A stretch of 64,000 bases of DNA from an uncultured bacterium (GTDB lineage: Bacteria; Pseudomonadota; Alphaproteobacteria; Sphingomonadales; Sphingomonadaceae), in assembly GCA_903884945.1 (NCBI GenBank), contig CAISGR010000155.1:30397-94396 (forward strand). The letters run 5' to 3'. The position numbers and the translations under genes were made by a program. Positions 37,573 through 46,642 of the stretch are shown here, piece by piece. Every line of letters starts with the position of its first letter. Position 1 is the stretch's first letter. The notes under the pieces were generated by a model. The model had not been told where the DNA came from, did not search any database, and saw only the letters and a program-made list of their open reading frames with translations.

Positions 37573-38022
37573 ATGCACCGCGCGGAACTCGAACTGGCGC
37601 TGGCCCGGCGCCTCAACCCCGTGTCGCGTGCGTGGATGCAGGTTGCGGACCAGGTGCTTGCGCGCCTCGGCGTGTCCAATTCCACTGGATGGTGCCTGGT
37701 CCATCTGGACCGGCTGGGCGCCGACGCGCGGCAAAGTGAACTCGCCCGCGCCATCGGCATCTCCGAACCGTCGCTGGTGCGCACGCTGCACCAGCTTGAA
37801 GCGACGGGAATGATCGCGCGTCGGACCGACCCGAACGATCGCCGCGCCAATCACCTCCTGCTGACCGAACAGGGCCGCGCGCTGGCGGCGCATATCGAGG
37901 AAGCGCTGATGGAGTTGCGGCGCGAGCTCCTCGTCGGCCTGCCGGACGAAGATATCGAAGCGACACTGCGCTTATGCGACGCGCTGACCGACCGCATCGC
38001 CCGCCGCCGCCTGCAACCATGA
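37573..38022 (+). CDS. MarR-family regulator of efflux operon
   Basis: A 149-residue winged-helix repressor: QSELARAIGISEPSLVRTLHQLEATGMI as the helix-turn-helix and TDPNDRRANHLLLTEQGR as the wing. Its last four bases overlap the FUSC pump gene (ATGA), so it is the first gene of the pump operon. MarR proteins in this position usually release DNA upon binding phenolic or aromatic compounds, which the pump then exports. The palindrome just upstream is the probable operator. Confidence 0.92.
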   Translation: MHRAELELALARRLNPVSRAWMQVADQVLARLGVSNSTGWCLVHLDRLGADARQSELARAIGISEPSLVRTLHQLEATGMIARRTDPNDRRANHLLLTEQGRALAAHIEEALMELRRELLVGLPDEDIEATLRLCDALTDRIARRRLQP

Positions 38023-40064
38023 GCGACCGCTTCGGCTGGGGCCAGGCCCTGTTCTCGATGAAATGCTTCGTCGCGGCGATGCTGGCGCTGTTCATCGCGT
38101 TCAGCATCGGTCTGGAAAGACCCTATTGGGCCTTTCTCACCTCCTATATCGTCGCGCAGCCACTGGCCGGGGCAGTCATCTCCAAGGCGATCTACCGCGT
38201 CGTCGGTACCGTCGTCGGGGCGGCGGTCACGGTGCTGATGGTGCCTGCGCTGGTCGATTCGCCGGAACTGCTCACCCTCGCCTTCGGCCTGTGGCTCGGC
38301 CTGTGCGTCTTCGTCTCGCTGCTCGATCGCACGCCGCGTGCCTATATGTTCGTGCTGGCCGGATACAGCGCGTGCCTGATCGGCTTCCCCAGCGTCGACG
38401 CCCCCGCCGACGTCTTCACCACCGCGATCCTGCGCGTGCAGGAAATCACCATCGGCCTCTTCTGCGGCAGCCTGATCCATGGGCTGGTCTTTCCCGCCTC
38501 GGTCGTCGGCCAGCTGCTGCGCCGGGTCGACGCCATCCTGGCGGATGCGGAGCGCTGGTCGCGCGATTCGATGGCGCCCGAGCCGGTGCCCGGAGTCGAG
38601 CGTGAACGGCGGCGGCTGGCACAGGACGTCCTCGAGCTGCATCAGCTCTCGAGCCATTTGCCCTTCGAGACTTCCCGGCTCTCGCCGCGCATCCGGACGG
38701 TGCGCGCGCTGCAGGACCAGCTGGCCCTCCTCCTGCCGCTGGGCGCGGCGGTCGACGACCGGTTGACCATGCTGCGGCGCGCCGGTCCCGTGCCGCCGGC
38801 CATCGCGACGCTGGTCGAGGATGTCCGCGCCTGGCTCGCGCACCCGGGCGACGGGCAGGACGAGCGCCATGCCGCCGCCGAGGCACTGCGCGGCCGCTGC
38901 GCCGCGCTGGAGCCGGCGAGCGGGTCGGAGCCGCGCTGGCACGACATGATCCTGCTCAGCCTCGTCGCCCGGCTGTCCTCCCTGATCGCGGCGCATCGCG
39001 ATTGCCGCGACCTGCGCGATCAGATGCTGTCGCACAGCCGGCGTCCGGTGACCGCGCGCGTCGCGGCGCTGCTCGAAACGAGAAGCAACCGGCCGCTGCA
39101 CCGCGACTATGGCGGCGCCGTGCGCGGCGCGCTGTCGGCCTTCATCACCGTGGTCGTCGGATGCGCGCTGTGGATCGGGAGCGGGTCGTCCGAATTCTCC
39201 ACCTCCATCACGCTGGCCGGCGTGTTCCTGGCGTTGTTCTCGTCCGCCGACGATCCGGCCATGCCGCTGCGCAACTTCATGATCGGTACCGCCATCGCCG
39301 CGCTGGTGGGGCTGCTCTACGGCTTCGTCATCCTGCCGCGGATCGACGGCTTTCCGATGCTCGCCGCCGCGCTGGCGCCGATGCTGCTGATCGGCGGCGC
39401 GCTCATCGCATCGCCGCGCTACGGCGTGATCGCGCTGGCCGCGATGCTCGGCCTGGGCAGCCCCGCCTTGCTGTCATCCCACTATATCAACGAGTTCCCG
39501 AGTTTCGCCAATGGGGCGATCGCGCAGCTTGTCGGGGTGTGGTTCGCGATCGTCATGGCCCGGCTGCTGGTTTCGGCGGGAGCGGAAGGCGCGATCCGCC
39601 GGACGATCAAGGCGGGCTGGGCGGACATCGCCACCCGCAGCACGCTCACCGCGCCGCCCGATCTCCAGGGCTGGATCAACCGCATGCTCGATCGCCTCGC
39701 CCTGCTGGCGCCCCGGCTGGCGGCCCGCGGGCCGGATAGCGGCAAGCCGCTCTACGACACGCTGCGGGATCTGCGCACCGGCTTCGCGATCGGCGAGCTG
39801 CGGCAGTTGCGCATCGACCTGGCGCCCGACGACGGCGCGCCGCTGACCCCGCTGCTGCAGGAAGTCGGCGCCTATTACCGCACCCTCGATCCGGACGCGC
39901 CGGCGCCTGCCGGGCCCGGGCTGCTCGGGCATATCGACGCAGTGATGGACCGGCTGACCACCCTGTCCCAGGGCGAGGCGCGCCGGACGGCCACGCTCGC
40001 GCTGGTCGGCCTGCGCCGCAATCTCTTCCCCGACGCGTTCGACTATCGGATGGGCGCGGCATGA
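38019..40064 (+). CDS. FUSC-family aromatic-acid/fusaric-acid efflux permease
   Basis: A 681-residue inner-membrane exporter of the aromatic acid exporter (FUSC/AaeB) family. Two hydrophobic blocks of about five to six helices each (about 15-160 and 365-520) alternate with two cytosolic regions (about 175-350 and 535-681). Start motif: MSDRFGWGQALFSMKCFVAA, then LERPYWAFLTSYIVAQPLAG. ATG 38019 overlaps the marR stop. With the DUF1656, HlyD and outer-membrane genes it forms a tripartite pump, probably for aromatic carboxylic acids. Confidence 0.92.
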   Translation: MSDRFGWGQALFSMKCFVAAMLALFIAFSIGLERPYWAFLTSYIVAQPLAGAVISKAIYRVVGTVVGAAVTVLMVPALVDSPELLTLAFGLWLGLCVFVSLLDRTPRAYMFVLAGYSACLIGFPSVDAPADVFTTAILRVQEITIGLFCGSLIHGLVFPASVVGQLLRRVDAILADAERWSRDSMAPEPVPGVERERRRLAQDVLELHQLSSHLPFETSRLSPRIRTVRALQDQLALLLPLGAAVDDRLTMLRRAGPVPPAIATLVEDVRAWLAHPGDGQDERHAAAEALRGRCAALEPASGSEPRWHDMILLSLVARLSSLIAAHRDCRDLRDQMLSHSRRPVTARVAALLETRSNRPLHRDYGGAVRGALSAFITVVVGCALWIGSGSSEFSTSITLAGVFLALFSSADDPAMPLRNFMIGTAIAALVGLLYGFVILPRIDGFPMLAAALAPMLLIGGALIASPRYGVIALAAMLGLGSPALLSSHYINEFPSFANGAIAQLVGVWFAIVMARLLVSAGAEGAIRRTIKAGWADIATRSTLTAPPDLQGWINRMLDRLALLAPRLAARGPDSGKPLYDTLRDLRTGFAIGELRQLRIDLAPDDGAPLTPLLQEVGAYYRTLDPDAPAPAGPGLLGHIDAVMDRLTTLSQGEARRTATLALVGLRRNLFPDAFDYRMGAA

Positions 40065-40276
40065 CCGGCGAAGTCTCGCTGGACGGGATCTATATCCCGA
40101 CGCTGCTGCTCATCGCGATGGCGGCAAGCCCGCTGACCTTCGGCGTCATGCGGATCGTCAGCGCCTTCGGCCTGTATCGCTTCGTCGCCTATCGGGCGCT
40201 GGTCGATCTGTGCCTGTTCATCCTCGTCTTCGGCCTGCTGGTCTGGCTCCTCCCCCTGTTCGGTATCGTCCCATGA
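40061..40276 (+). CDS. DUF1656 small membrane protein (AaeX-like)
   Basis: A 71-residue protein with two hydrophobic helices: EVSLDGIYIPTLLLIAMAAS and ALVDLCLFILVFGLLVWLLP. DUF1656 proteins are nearly always found between FUSC and HlyD genes, as AaeX is in E. coli. The exact role is unknown, perhaps stabilising the permease. Both its ends overlap neighbours by 4 bp, so the pump subunits are translated together. Confidence 0.93.
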   Translation: MTGEVSLDGIYIPTLLLIAMAASPLTFGVMRIVSAFGLYRFVAYRALVDLCLFILVFGLLVWLLPLFGIVP

Positions 40277-41145
40277 AAAAAATCCTCCCCGTGCTCCTGC
40301 GCAGTGCCGCCACGATCGTGATCGTGGCCCTTGCCGCCGTCGTCGCGCTCTGGATGTGGACGCATTACGAGCGGAGCCCCTGGACGCGCGACGGCCGCGT
40401 CCGCGCGGATGTCGTACGGGTGACGCCGGATATCGGCGGACTCATCACGAAGGTCGCGATCCACGACAACCAGGCCGTGCACGCCGGTGACCTCCTGTTC
40501 GTCATCGATCGGCCCCGGTACCTCCTCGCGCTCGAACAGGCCGAAGCCGCGGTCGACAGCGCCCGTGCGACGCTGGGCCAGGCGCAGCGGGAGGCGCACC
40601 GGGATCTTGCGCTGGGCGACCTCGTCGCGGCGGAAAGCCATGAGCAGAATGTCGCGCGCGTCGCGACTGCCCAGGCCGCGCTCGCCGAGGCGCTTTCGGC
40701 GCGCGACGTCGCCCGGCTGAACCTGCGGCGCACCAATGTGACGGCGTCGGTCAACGGCGTCGTCACCAATCTCGACCTGCACCCCGGCGACTATATCGCC
40801 GCGGGCAAGCAGGCGATGGCGCTGATCGACAGCGACAGCCTGCGGGTCGAGGGCTATTTCGAGGAGACGAAGCTGCCGCAGATCCGCATCGGCGCCCCCG
40901 TGACGATCCGCCTGATGGGGGAGGGGCATGACGTCCAGGGCCGGGTCGAGAGCATCGCCTCGGGCATCAACGATTCCAGCCGCACCGATTCGGGCAACCT
41001 GCTGCCCACCGTCGAGCCGACCTTCTCCTGGGTCAGGCTCGCCCAGCGCATCCCGGTGCGCGTGAAGCTGCTCCAGGTGCCGGGCGACATCCGGCTGATC
41101 GCGGGGCGCACCGCGACCGTCACCATCCAGCCGGCAAAGGGCTGA
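40273..41145 (+). CDS. HlyD-family periplasmic adaptor (AaeA-like)
   Basis: A 290-residue membrane-fusion protein that links the FUSC permease to the outer-membrane channel. It has one N-terminal membrane anchor (SAATIVIVALAAVVALWMW), a lipoyl half-motif (DIGGLITKVAIHDNQAVHAG), and an alpha-hairpin (about 85-155). A second lipoyl half (VTASVNGVVTNLDLHPGDYI) and a beta-barrel domain follow. ATG 40273 overlaps the DUF1656 stop. The product family matches p-hydroxybenzoic acid efflux adaptors. Confidence 0.93.
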   Translation: MKKILPVLLRSAATIVIVALAAVVALWMWTHYERSPWTRDGRVRADVVRVTPDIGGLITKVAIHDNQAVHAGDLLFVIDRPRYLLALEQAEAAVDSARATLGQAQREAHRDLALGDLVAAESHEQNVARVATAQAALAEALSARDVARLNLRRTNVTASVNGVVTNLDLHPGDYIAAGKQAMALIDSDSLRVEGYFEETKLPQIRIGAPVTIRLMGEGHDVQGRVESIASGINDSSRTDSGNLLPTVEPTFSWVRLAQRIPVRVKLLQVPGDIRLIAGRTATVTIQPAKG

Positions 41146-41149
41146 GGCC

Positions 41150-42550
41150 GTGCGGCGCGCCCTGACCGCCATCTTGCCGGGTCTCGCCCTGTCGGCCTGC
41201 GCCATGGCCGGGCCGGACTATCGTCCGCCGGCGCATTCGGCCGCGACGCTGCCCGCCGCCACCGGCGCCTTCGTGTCGGCGACGGGCCCGGCCGTCGCCG
41301 AGCAGCCGCTGCCCGATCACTGGTGGCGCCTCTATGCCGATCCGCGCCTCGATGCGCTGGTGACGGAGGCGCTGGCGGCCAATGCGAGCCTGCGCGCCGC
41401 CGACGCCAATCTCCGCCGCGCGGATGCGGTGGTGCGCGAGGCGGAGGCGGGGCGGGGGCTCCTGACGTCGAGCAGCGGCGGCTCCACCCTGTCGCGGCCG
41501 GCGGGCACCGGCGAGAGCCTGCCGGGCCTTGTCGGCTACAGCCTCGGCATCGCGGCGAGCTACCCGCTCGATCTGCGCGGCAAGATCGCCCGCGGGATCG
41601 AGGCGGCGCGGGCCGACAGCGAGGCGGTCGCCGCCGCCCGCGACGCGGTGCGCGTCAGCGTCGCCGCCGCCACGACCAAGGCCTATGCCGATGTCTGCGG
41701 CGCCAATTACGCGCTGGCCGTCAACCAGCGCATCGTCGCCCTGCAGCGCGACACGCTCGATGCCACGCGGCGCCTGCAGCAGGGCGGGCGCGGCACCGCC
41801 TTCGACGTCAGCCGGGCGCAGGCGGCGGTCGACCAGAGCGCGGCGACGCTGCCGGCCTTTGCCGCGCGGCGCCAGGCCGGGCTGTTCCTGCTCGCGACGC
41901 TGCTCGGCAAGGCGCCGGCCGACTATCCGCGCGACGTCGCCGCCTGTTCGACCCTGCCGGCGCTCGCCAGCCCCTTGCCGGTCGGCGATGGCGCTGCACT
42001 GATCCGCCGGCGGCCGGATATCCGTGCGGTCGAGCGCAGCATCGCCGCCGACACGGCGCGGATCGGCGTGGCGGTCGCCGATCTCTATCCGCAGGTCAGC
42101 ATCGGCGGATCGCTCGGGCTGTCGGGCGCGCTCAAGGATGCGGGCTCGCCGACGTCGTTCGGCTTCAGCCTTGGCCCGCTGCTCAGCTGGTCCTTCCCCA
42201 ACCGGCCGGTGGTCAAGGCACGCATCGCCCAGGCCGATGCCAAGGTCGCCGGCGATCTGGCCGGGTTCGACGGCACCGTGCTGGAAGCGTTGCGCCAGGC
42301 CGAAACCGCGCTCGAGACCTATAACCGGGACCGCGACAGCGCCGCCGCGCTGGCCAAGGCGAGCGACAGCGCTGCCGTCTCCGCCGGACAGGCGCAGAAG
42401 CTGTACCGCTTCGGGCGCGGTGACTTCCTGTCGCTGCTCGTGGCGCAGCGCAGCCTCGCCACCGCCGAGGCGGCGAGCGCCGCCGCCCGCGTCCAGCTGG
42501 TCGACGATCAGGTCGCGACCTTCCTGGCGCTCGGCGGCGGCTGGGAATAG
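41150..42550 (+). CDS. NodT-family outer-membrane efflux lipoprotein
   Basis: A 466-residue TolC-like outer-membrane factor. It is a lipoprotein: the signal ends in LALSAC with Cys17 as the lipidation site, followed by PDYRPP. The family hallmark DHWWRLYADPRLDALVTEAL and two long alpha-hairpin repeats (about 80-230 and 270-440) are present, including IRRRPDIRAVERSIAADTAR. The start is GTG 41150, 4 bp after the adaptor stop. It completes the tripartite pump as the outer-membrane exit duct. Confidence 0.93.
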   Translation: MRRALTAILPGLALSACAMAGPDYRPPAHSAATLPAATGAFVSATGPAVAEQPLPDHWWRLYADPRLDALVTEALAANASLRAADANLRRADAVVREAEAGRGLLTSSSGGSTLSRPAGTGESLPGLVGYSLGIAASYPLDLRGKIARGIEAARADSEAVAAARDAVRVSVAAATTKAYADVCGANYALAVNQRIVALQRDTLDATRRLQQGGRGTAFDVSRAQAAVDQSAATLPAFAARRQAGLFLLATLLGKAPADYPRDVAACSTLPALASPLPVGDGAALIRRRPDIRAVERSIAADTARIGVAVADLYPQVSIGGSLGLSGALKDAGSPTSFGFSLGPLLSWSFPNRPVVKARIAQADAKVAGDLAGFDGTVLEALRQAETALETYNRDRDSAAALAKASDSAAVSAGQAQKLYRFGRGDFLSLLVAQRSLATAEAASAAARVQLVDDQVATFLALGGGWE

Positions 42551-42572
42551 GCGCACCCCGGGAGGCCCTCCC

Positions 42573-43901
42573 TCAGATCGAATCGAGCGCCTGCTCGAAG
42601 TCGGCGATCAGGTCGTCGGCATCCTCCACGCCGATCGAGATGCGCACCAGATTGTCGGTGATCCCCAGCGCCTGCTTGCGCGCTTCGGGCACCGACAGAT
42701 GCGTCATCGCCGCCGGATGGCTGGCGAGCGTCTCGGTCCCGCCCAGGCTGACCGCGAGCTTGGCGATCTTGAGCGCATCGAGGAACGCGAACGACTCCTT
42801 TTCGCCCCCCTTGATGATCAGCGAGAAGGTCGATCCCGCGCCGGTGCAGTGGCGGCGATAGATATCGGCCTGGCGCTCCATGCCGGGCGTCTCCTCGAGG
42901 AAGCCGAGATAGCCGACGCGCTCGACCTTGGGATGGGTGCGCAGATAGGTGCAGACCTTTACGGCATTCTCGCCCGCGCGGCTCATGCGCAGCTCGAGCG
43001 TCTCGAGGCTGCGCAACAGCATCCACGCGGTGTGCGGATCGCAGATCGTGCCGATCGTGTTGCGCATCATCCGGATCGTGTTGATGTGCTCCTTGGAGCC
43101 GAGCACCCCCCCCGCGACGAGGTCGGAATGGCCGCCGGCATATTTGGTCAGCGAATAGACCACGATGTCCGCGCCGTGCTTCAGCGGCTGGAGCCAGAGC
43201 GGCCCGAGAAAGGTGTTGTCGATCGCGATCGGCGGCTTCTCTGCGGCGTTCCGGAAGATCGCGTCGCGGCTGGCGGCGACGGCCTGGATGTCGACCAGCG
43301 CGTTGGTCGGGTTGGCCGGGCTTTCGAGATAGATCAGCGCGACGCGGCCGGTCGCCGCCTTGCCCAGCACCGCGTCGATCTCCTCGCGGGTCGCGCCCGC
43401 CGGGAAGTCGAGCCAGTGGACGCCGAAGCGGCCGAGGATGCGCGCGATCAGCGTCTCGGTGGCGGCATAGAGCGGGCCGGAATGGACGATCGTATCGCCC
43501 GGCCGCACCATCGACAGGAATAGGGTGGCGATCGCCGACATGCCCGAGGAGAAGGCGAGCGCATCCTCGGCATCCTCCCAGATGCCGAGCCGGTCCTCGA
43601 GGATCTCCTGGTTCGGGCCGTTGAAGCGCGAATAGACGAGGCCCTCGGCGCCGCCCGGGCGCTTGCCGGTCACGCCCTCGAAATGGCGCTTGCCGGCCGC
43701 CGCATTGGGGAAGACGAAGGTCGAGGTCAGGAAGATCGGCGGCTTGAGCGATCCTTCCGACAGCATCGGATCATAGCCATGGCCCATCATCAGCGTCGAC
43801 GGCTTGAGCTTGCGATCGCCGATCTTCTCGACGGACGGCTTGGGCTTGGTGCGCGGGGCGACGCCGGTCAGATCGGCCTCGGTTTCGTTCTTGTTCGCCA
43901 T
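42573..43901 (-). CDS. Cystathionine gamma-synthase family PLP enzyme
   Basis: A 442-residue trans-sulfuration enzyme of the Cys/Met metabolism PLP family. It has Y/R phosphate contacts in YSRFNGPNQEILEDRLG, FSSGMSAIATLFLSMVRPGD, YLESPANPTNALVDI and the PLP lysine in VVYSLTKYAGGHSDLVAGG. The activity could be cystathionine gamma-synthase, O-acyl-homoserine sulfhydrylase or methionine gamma-lyase; sequence reading alone does not decide. The N-terminal 45 residues (TKPKPSVEKIGDRKLKPS) are an extension seen in alphaproteobacterial members. No SAM riboswitch was recognised upstream. Confidence 0.88.
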   Translation of the reverse strand: MANKNETEADLTGVAPRTKPKPSVEKIGDRKLKPSTLMMGHGYDPMLSEGSLKPPIFLTSTFVFPNAAAGKRHFEGVTGKRPGGAEGLVYSRFNGPNQEILEDRLGIWEDAEDALAFSSGMSAIATLFLSMVRPGDTIVHSGPLYAATETLIARILGRFGVHWLDFPAGATREEIDAVLGKAATGRVALIYLESPANPTNALVDIQAVAASRDAIFRNAAEKPPIAIDNTFLGPLWLQPLKHGADIVVYSLTKYAGGHSDLVAGGVLGSKEHINTIRMMRNTIGTICDPHTAWMLLRSLETLELRMSRAGENAVKVCTYLRTHPKVERVGYLGFLEETPGMERQADIYRRHCTGAGSTFSLIIKGGEKESFAFLDALKIAKLAVSLGGTETLASHPAAMTHLSVPEARKQALGITDNLVRISIGVEDADDLIADFEQALDSI

Positions 43902-44318
43902 GGTCGGGATCCTCGGGAAATTTTGTTGCGGGGTTTCTACCGCGCGATAGTCGCATTTGATACCGGGTTGCTGCGGTGCGCGATCATCGTCGTTCCCGTT
44001 GCGTAACCGGTCTCGGGCCGGGTCGTTCCGTGACGGCCTGTCTAGGGGCGCCGCGATCCGGGTTGAATCGAGCGCGCCGGCGCGGCCCGACCGCAGGAAA
44101 TGTCAGGAGGGTTACTGACATTTCCGGGAGGGAGTGCTTGAATATATATTATTATTTATCAGTACCTTAGTCTAAGGTTGGCTCGCCGACATCCAGCGCG
44201 CGCCCGGGTCCTCTCGGATCGATCCCGTCCGTCCCGCCGGGCTGGTTCCGGGGTGACGACAGGATGAGGCAGGACCCGACGCCGCCCCGGCGTCGATTCG
44301 AACCAAGTGAACCGGCGC
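43902..44318. other. 417-bp gap with palindromes and AT-rich stretch
   Basis: Lies between the PLP enzyme start and the pgeF stop, both minus-strand. It includes a near-palindrome CTACCGCGCGATAG (43937-43950) close to the PLP enzyme start and the repeated GAAATGTCAG palindrome. An AT-rich segment at about 44138-44162 and the palindrome CCTTAG-T-CTAAGG (44165-44177) follow. No gene supported. Confidence 0.6.
44096..44125. repeat. Palindromic element GGAAATGTCAG-N8-CTGACATTTCC, copy 2
   Basis: Perfect 11-bp arms around spacer GAGGGTTA. It shares its 10-bp arm and spacer length with 23702-23729. An AT-rich stretch follows on the right, the same polarity as copy 1 read on the other strand. Confidence 0.8.
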
Positions 44319-45095
44319 CTAGCCCTGGAGACCAATGATCGAAATCTGCCGCCCATAGCCCGGCTCGCCGCGATGGGTCGCGCGGCGGAAGCTGAAGAAG
44401 CGGTCGTCGTCGGCATAGGTGTCGAGGCCGAGCATCTCGATCCGGCCTAGGCCGGCCGTGGCGAGGCGGTGGGCGACATAGGCTTCGAGGTCGAACTGGA
44501 AATGGCCCGGCTTGCCGGGCGCGAAGAAGCGTTCGTTGGCCGGGTCGTCGGCCTCGAAGCGCCGGGCAAAGGCCTCGTCCACTTCATAGCTGGCCCGGGC
44601 GATGCACGGCCCGATCGCGGCGGTGATGCGCTCGCGGCGGGCGCCAAGGGCTTCCATCGCCGCGATCGTCGCATCGGTCACGCCGCCGATCGCGCCCTTC
44701 CACCCGGCATGCGCGGCGCCGACCACGCCTGCCGCGCGATCGGCGAACAGCACGGGGGTGCAATCCGCGGTCAGGATGCCGAGCGCGAGGCCGGGCCGTT
44801 CAGTGACCAGGGCGTCGCCCTGCGGGCGCTCGTCGAATGCCGTCAGGGCGCGCACGACATTAGCCGAATGGGTCTGGTAGAGCGTGAGGAGCGGGGCGCC
44901 CGGCAGCACCGCATCGGTCGCGCGCCGGCGATTCTCCGCGACCGCCGCGGCATCGTCATCGGAGCCGATGCCGACGTTCAGCCCGGCGTGGAGCCCGGTC
45001 GAGACGCCGCCACGCCGGCCGAGAAAGCCGTGCGCCACGCCGTCGAGCAGGCGTGCCCTGATGACCTCGACCGGAGCAGGCGCTACCTCGCTCAC
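44319..45095 (-). CDS. pgeF: Peptidoglycan editing factor/laccase-domain protein (YfiH)
   Basis: A 258-residue zinc protein of the YfiH (laccase-domain) family; relatives remove misincorporated residues from peptidoglycan precursors and some act on purine nucleosides. Zinc-site motifs are visible: LYQTHSANVV, ILTADCTPVLFAD and VVGAAHAGWKGAIGGV, with IGPCIARASYEV downstream. The start is GTG 45095, overlapping the GNAT stop by 4 bp (GTGA); the frame further upstream is antisense-like noise inside the GNAT gene. It is the last gene of the lgt operon. Confidence 0.92.
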   Translation of the reverse strand: MSEVAPAPVEVIRARLLDGVAHGFLGRRGGVSTGLHAGLNVGIGSDDDAAAVAENRRRATDAVLPGAPLLTLYQTHSANVVRALTAFDERPQGDALVTERPGLALGILTADCTPVLFADRAAGVVGAAHAGWKGAIGGVTDATIAAMEALGARRERITAAIGPCIARASYEVDEAFARRFEADDPANERFFAPGKPGHFQFDLEAYVAHRLATAGLGRIEMLGLDTYADDDRFFSFRRATHRGEPGYGRQISIIGLQG

Positions 45096-45601
45096 AGCAC
45101 CAGCCGCATGATCCGGTCGTCGTCGATCGTCTCGCCGACGCGGAAGGCGTAGCGCCCGATCTCGCCGAAACCATAGCGCTCGTAGAAGCGCCGGGCGCGG
45201 TGGTTGTCGACATAGACGCTGAGGATGATCTCCTTCGCGCCGTGGCTGCGGGCATGTTCGAGCGCCCAGTCCATCATCACCTGCGCGACGCCCTGGCCCT
45301 GCCAGGGGCCGAGTACATAGAATTGATACAGCTCGATCGCGTCCGGCCGCCATTCGCCGGGGAAGGTCACGGGCCCCATCTTCACGAAGCCGATGATCTC
45401 GCCGTCGTCGAGCGCGAGGCGGACGGTGAAATCCGGATCGGACAGCTGCGAGGGCAGGCCGTTCGCGCCGAAGGCATCGTCGAGAAAGGCGGCGAGATCG
45501 GACTGGCGGTACAGATTCCCGAAGGTCTCGGTGAAGGAGCGCCGCGCCATGGCGGCGAGCGCCGGGCCGTCGATCGCGCGGGCGTCGCGATAGGTGATCA
45601 T
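45092..45601 (-). CDS. GNAT-family N-acetyltransferase
   Basis: A 169-residue acetyltransferase. The acetyl-CoA motif is clear: ELYQFYVLGPWQGQGVAQVM (Q/R-x-x-G-x-G/A), with a C-terminal VYVDNHRARRFYERYGF typical of GNATs. The N-terminus YRDARAIDGPALAAMARRSF is also standard. The substrate is unknown. It overlaps by 4 bp both the upstream methyltransferase (ATGA) and the downstream pgeF, so the three are co-translated. Confidence 0.9.
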   Translation of the reverse strand: MITYRDARAIDGPALAAMARRSFTETFGNLYRQSDLAAFLDDAFGANGLPSQLSDPDFTVRLALDDGEIIGFVKMGPVTFPGEWRPDAIELYQFYVLGPWQGQGVAQVMMDWALEHARSHGAKEIILSVYVDNHRARRFYERYGFGEIGRYAFRVGETIDDDRIMRLVL

Positions 45602-46563
45602 GCCAGCCCCGCCGGCACCGGCCAGCCCGGCGCGGTGATCGCCAGCGCCTTGAACAGCGTGCCCATCGCTTCGGTCAGCCGCGCGCGGTCGGCCGCGATC
45701 GACTCGGCGCGGTCGGGCGACGCCTTGGCGAGCGCGGCCGCGCGGGCATCGATCCCGAGCGCGGTCAGCAGCGCGCCCTGCCCGACCGGGCCGAACACAT
45801 GCGTCCCCTCCGCCTGTGCCGCGGCAGCGAGGGTGGCGAAATCGACATGGGCGGTCAGGTCCTGCTCTCCCGGAGTCTCGAAGGGGTTGGCGAACCGGTG
45901 ATCGCGCAACGCCTGGAGCGTGTCGCCGATCGCCGGCCCCTCATAGCCATAGTCGATCGCGAGTACAGCACCGCCCTGCGCCGCGATGCGCCGCGCGAGA
46001 TCGCGCAGGATCGCGACGCTTGCCGGGGACGCCTCGATCACTGATCCGGGCGGGGCGTCGCGCAGCGGCGGCGGGATGATCGCATCGGGCACCCGCTTGC
46101 CGGCGATCGGCAGGAACAGCACGTCCTGGCAGGCGACGAAGCGTTCGTGCCAGGCATCTAGCGCGCGCACCAGCTGGCGGATCGGCAGCGCATCGAAGAA
46201 CTCGTTGGCGATCACGATCAGCGGCCGGTCATCGGGCAGCGTCGCCACCTCGTCATGCCAGGTCGCGCCGGGCACGCGCCCGGCCTGGGCCGCGCGCAGC
46301 ACCGGGCTGGTCTCGACGAAATGCACCGGCGGGGCCAGGCCCGCCCTGGCCATCGCGCGCAGCGCATCGGCGGCCAGCGTGCCGCGGCCGGGGCCGAGCT
46401 CGACCCAGGCGATGTCGGGCCGCCCGGCACGATCCCACAGGTCGGCGCACCACAGGCCGATCAGCTCGCCGAACATCTGGCTGATCTCGGGCGCGGTGGT
46501 GAAGTCCCCGGCGGCGCCCAGCGGATCGCGCGTCGCATAATAATGCGCATTGGCGGCGGCCAT
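45598..46563 (-). CDS. MidA/NDUFAF7-type SAM-dependent methyltransferase
   Basis: A protein of the MidA/NDUFAF7 family, whose mitochondrial member methylates an arginine of complex I. Features are HYYATRDPLGAAGDFTTAPE, ISQMFGELIGLW, WVELGPGRGTLAADALRAM (SAM motif), VIANEFFDALPI and AIDYGYEGPAIGDTLQA. ATG 46563 is the only canonical start, but about 20 codons upstream still encode the conserved family N-terminus (LADRLARAITLAGPIPIAQF) in frame. The true start is therefore uncertain. It lies between lgt and a GNAT gene. Confidence 0.85.
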   Translation of the reverse strand: MAAANAHYYATRDPLGAAGDFTTAPEISQMFGELIGLWCADLWDRAGRPDIAWVELGPGRGTLAADALRAMARAGLAPPVHFVETSPVLRAAQAGRVPGATWHDEVATLPDDRPLIVIANEFFDALPIRQLVRALDAWHERFVACQDVLFLPIAGKRVPDAIIPPPLRDAPPGSVIEASPASVAILRDLARRIAAQGGAVLAIDYGYEGPAIGDTLQALRDHRFANPFETPGEQDLTAHVDFATLAAAAQAEGTHVFGPVGQGALLTALGIDARAAALAKASPDRAESIAADRARLTEAMGTLFKALAITAPGWPVPAGLA

Positions 46564-46642
46564 GAACTGGGCGATCGGGATCGGGCCCGCCAGCGTTATC
46601 GCGCGGGCGAGGCGATCGGCGAGGGGCGCGCTGTCGACGGCT

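Noticed and set aside
43902..44060. SAM riboswitch upstream of the trans-sulfuration enzyme
   Set aside because: Expected from the gene's pathway, but I could not find a SAM-II, SAM-I or SAM/SAH-like core. The near-palindrome CTACCGCGCGATAG alone is insufficient. A covariance-model search would decide.
44270..44330. tRNA T-loop-like GGTTCGAATC on the minus strand
   Set aside because: The flanking bases do not form a T-stem and no acceptor or anticodon arms fit around it.
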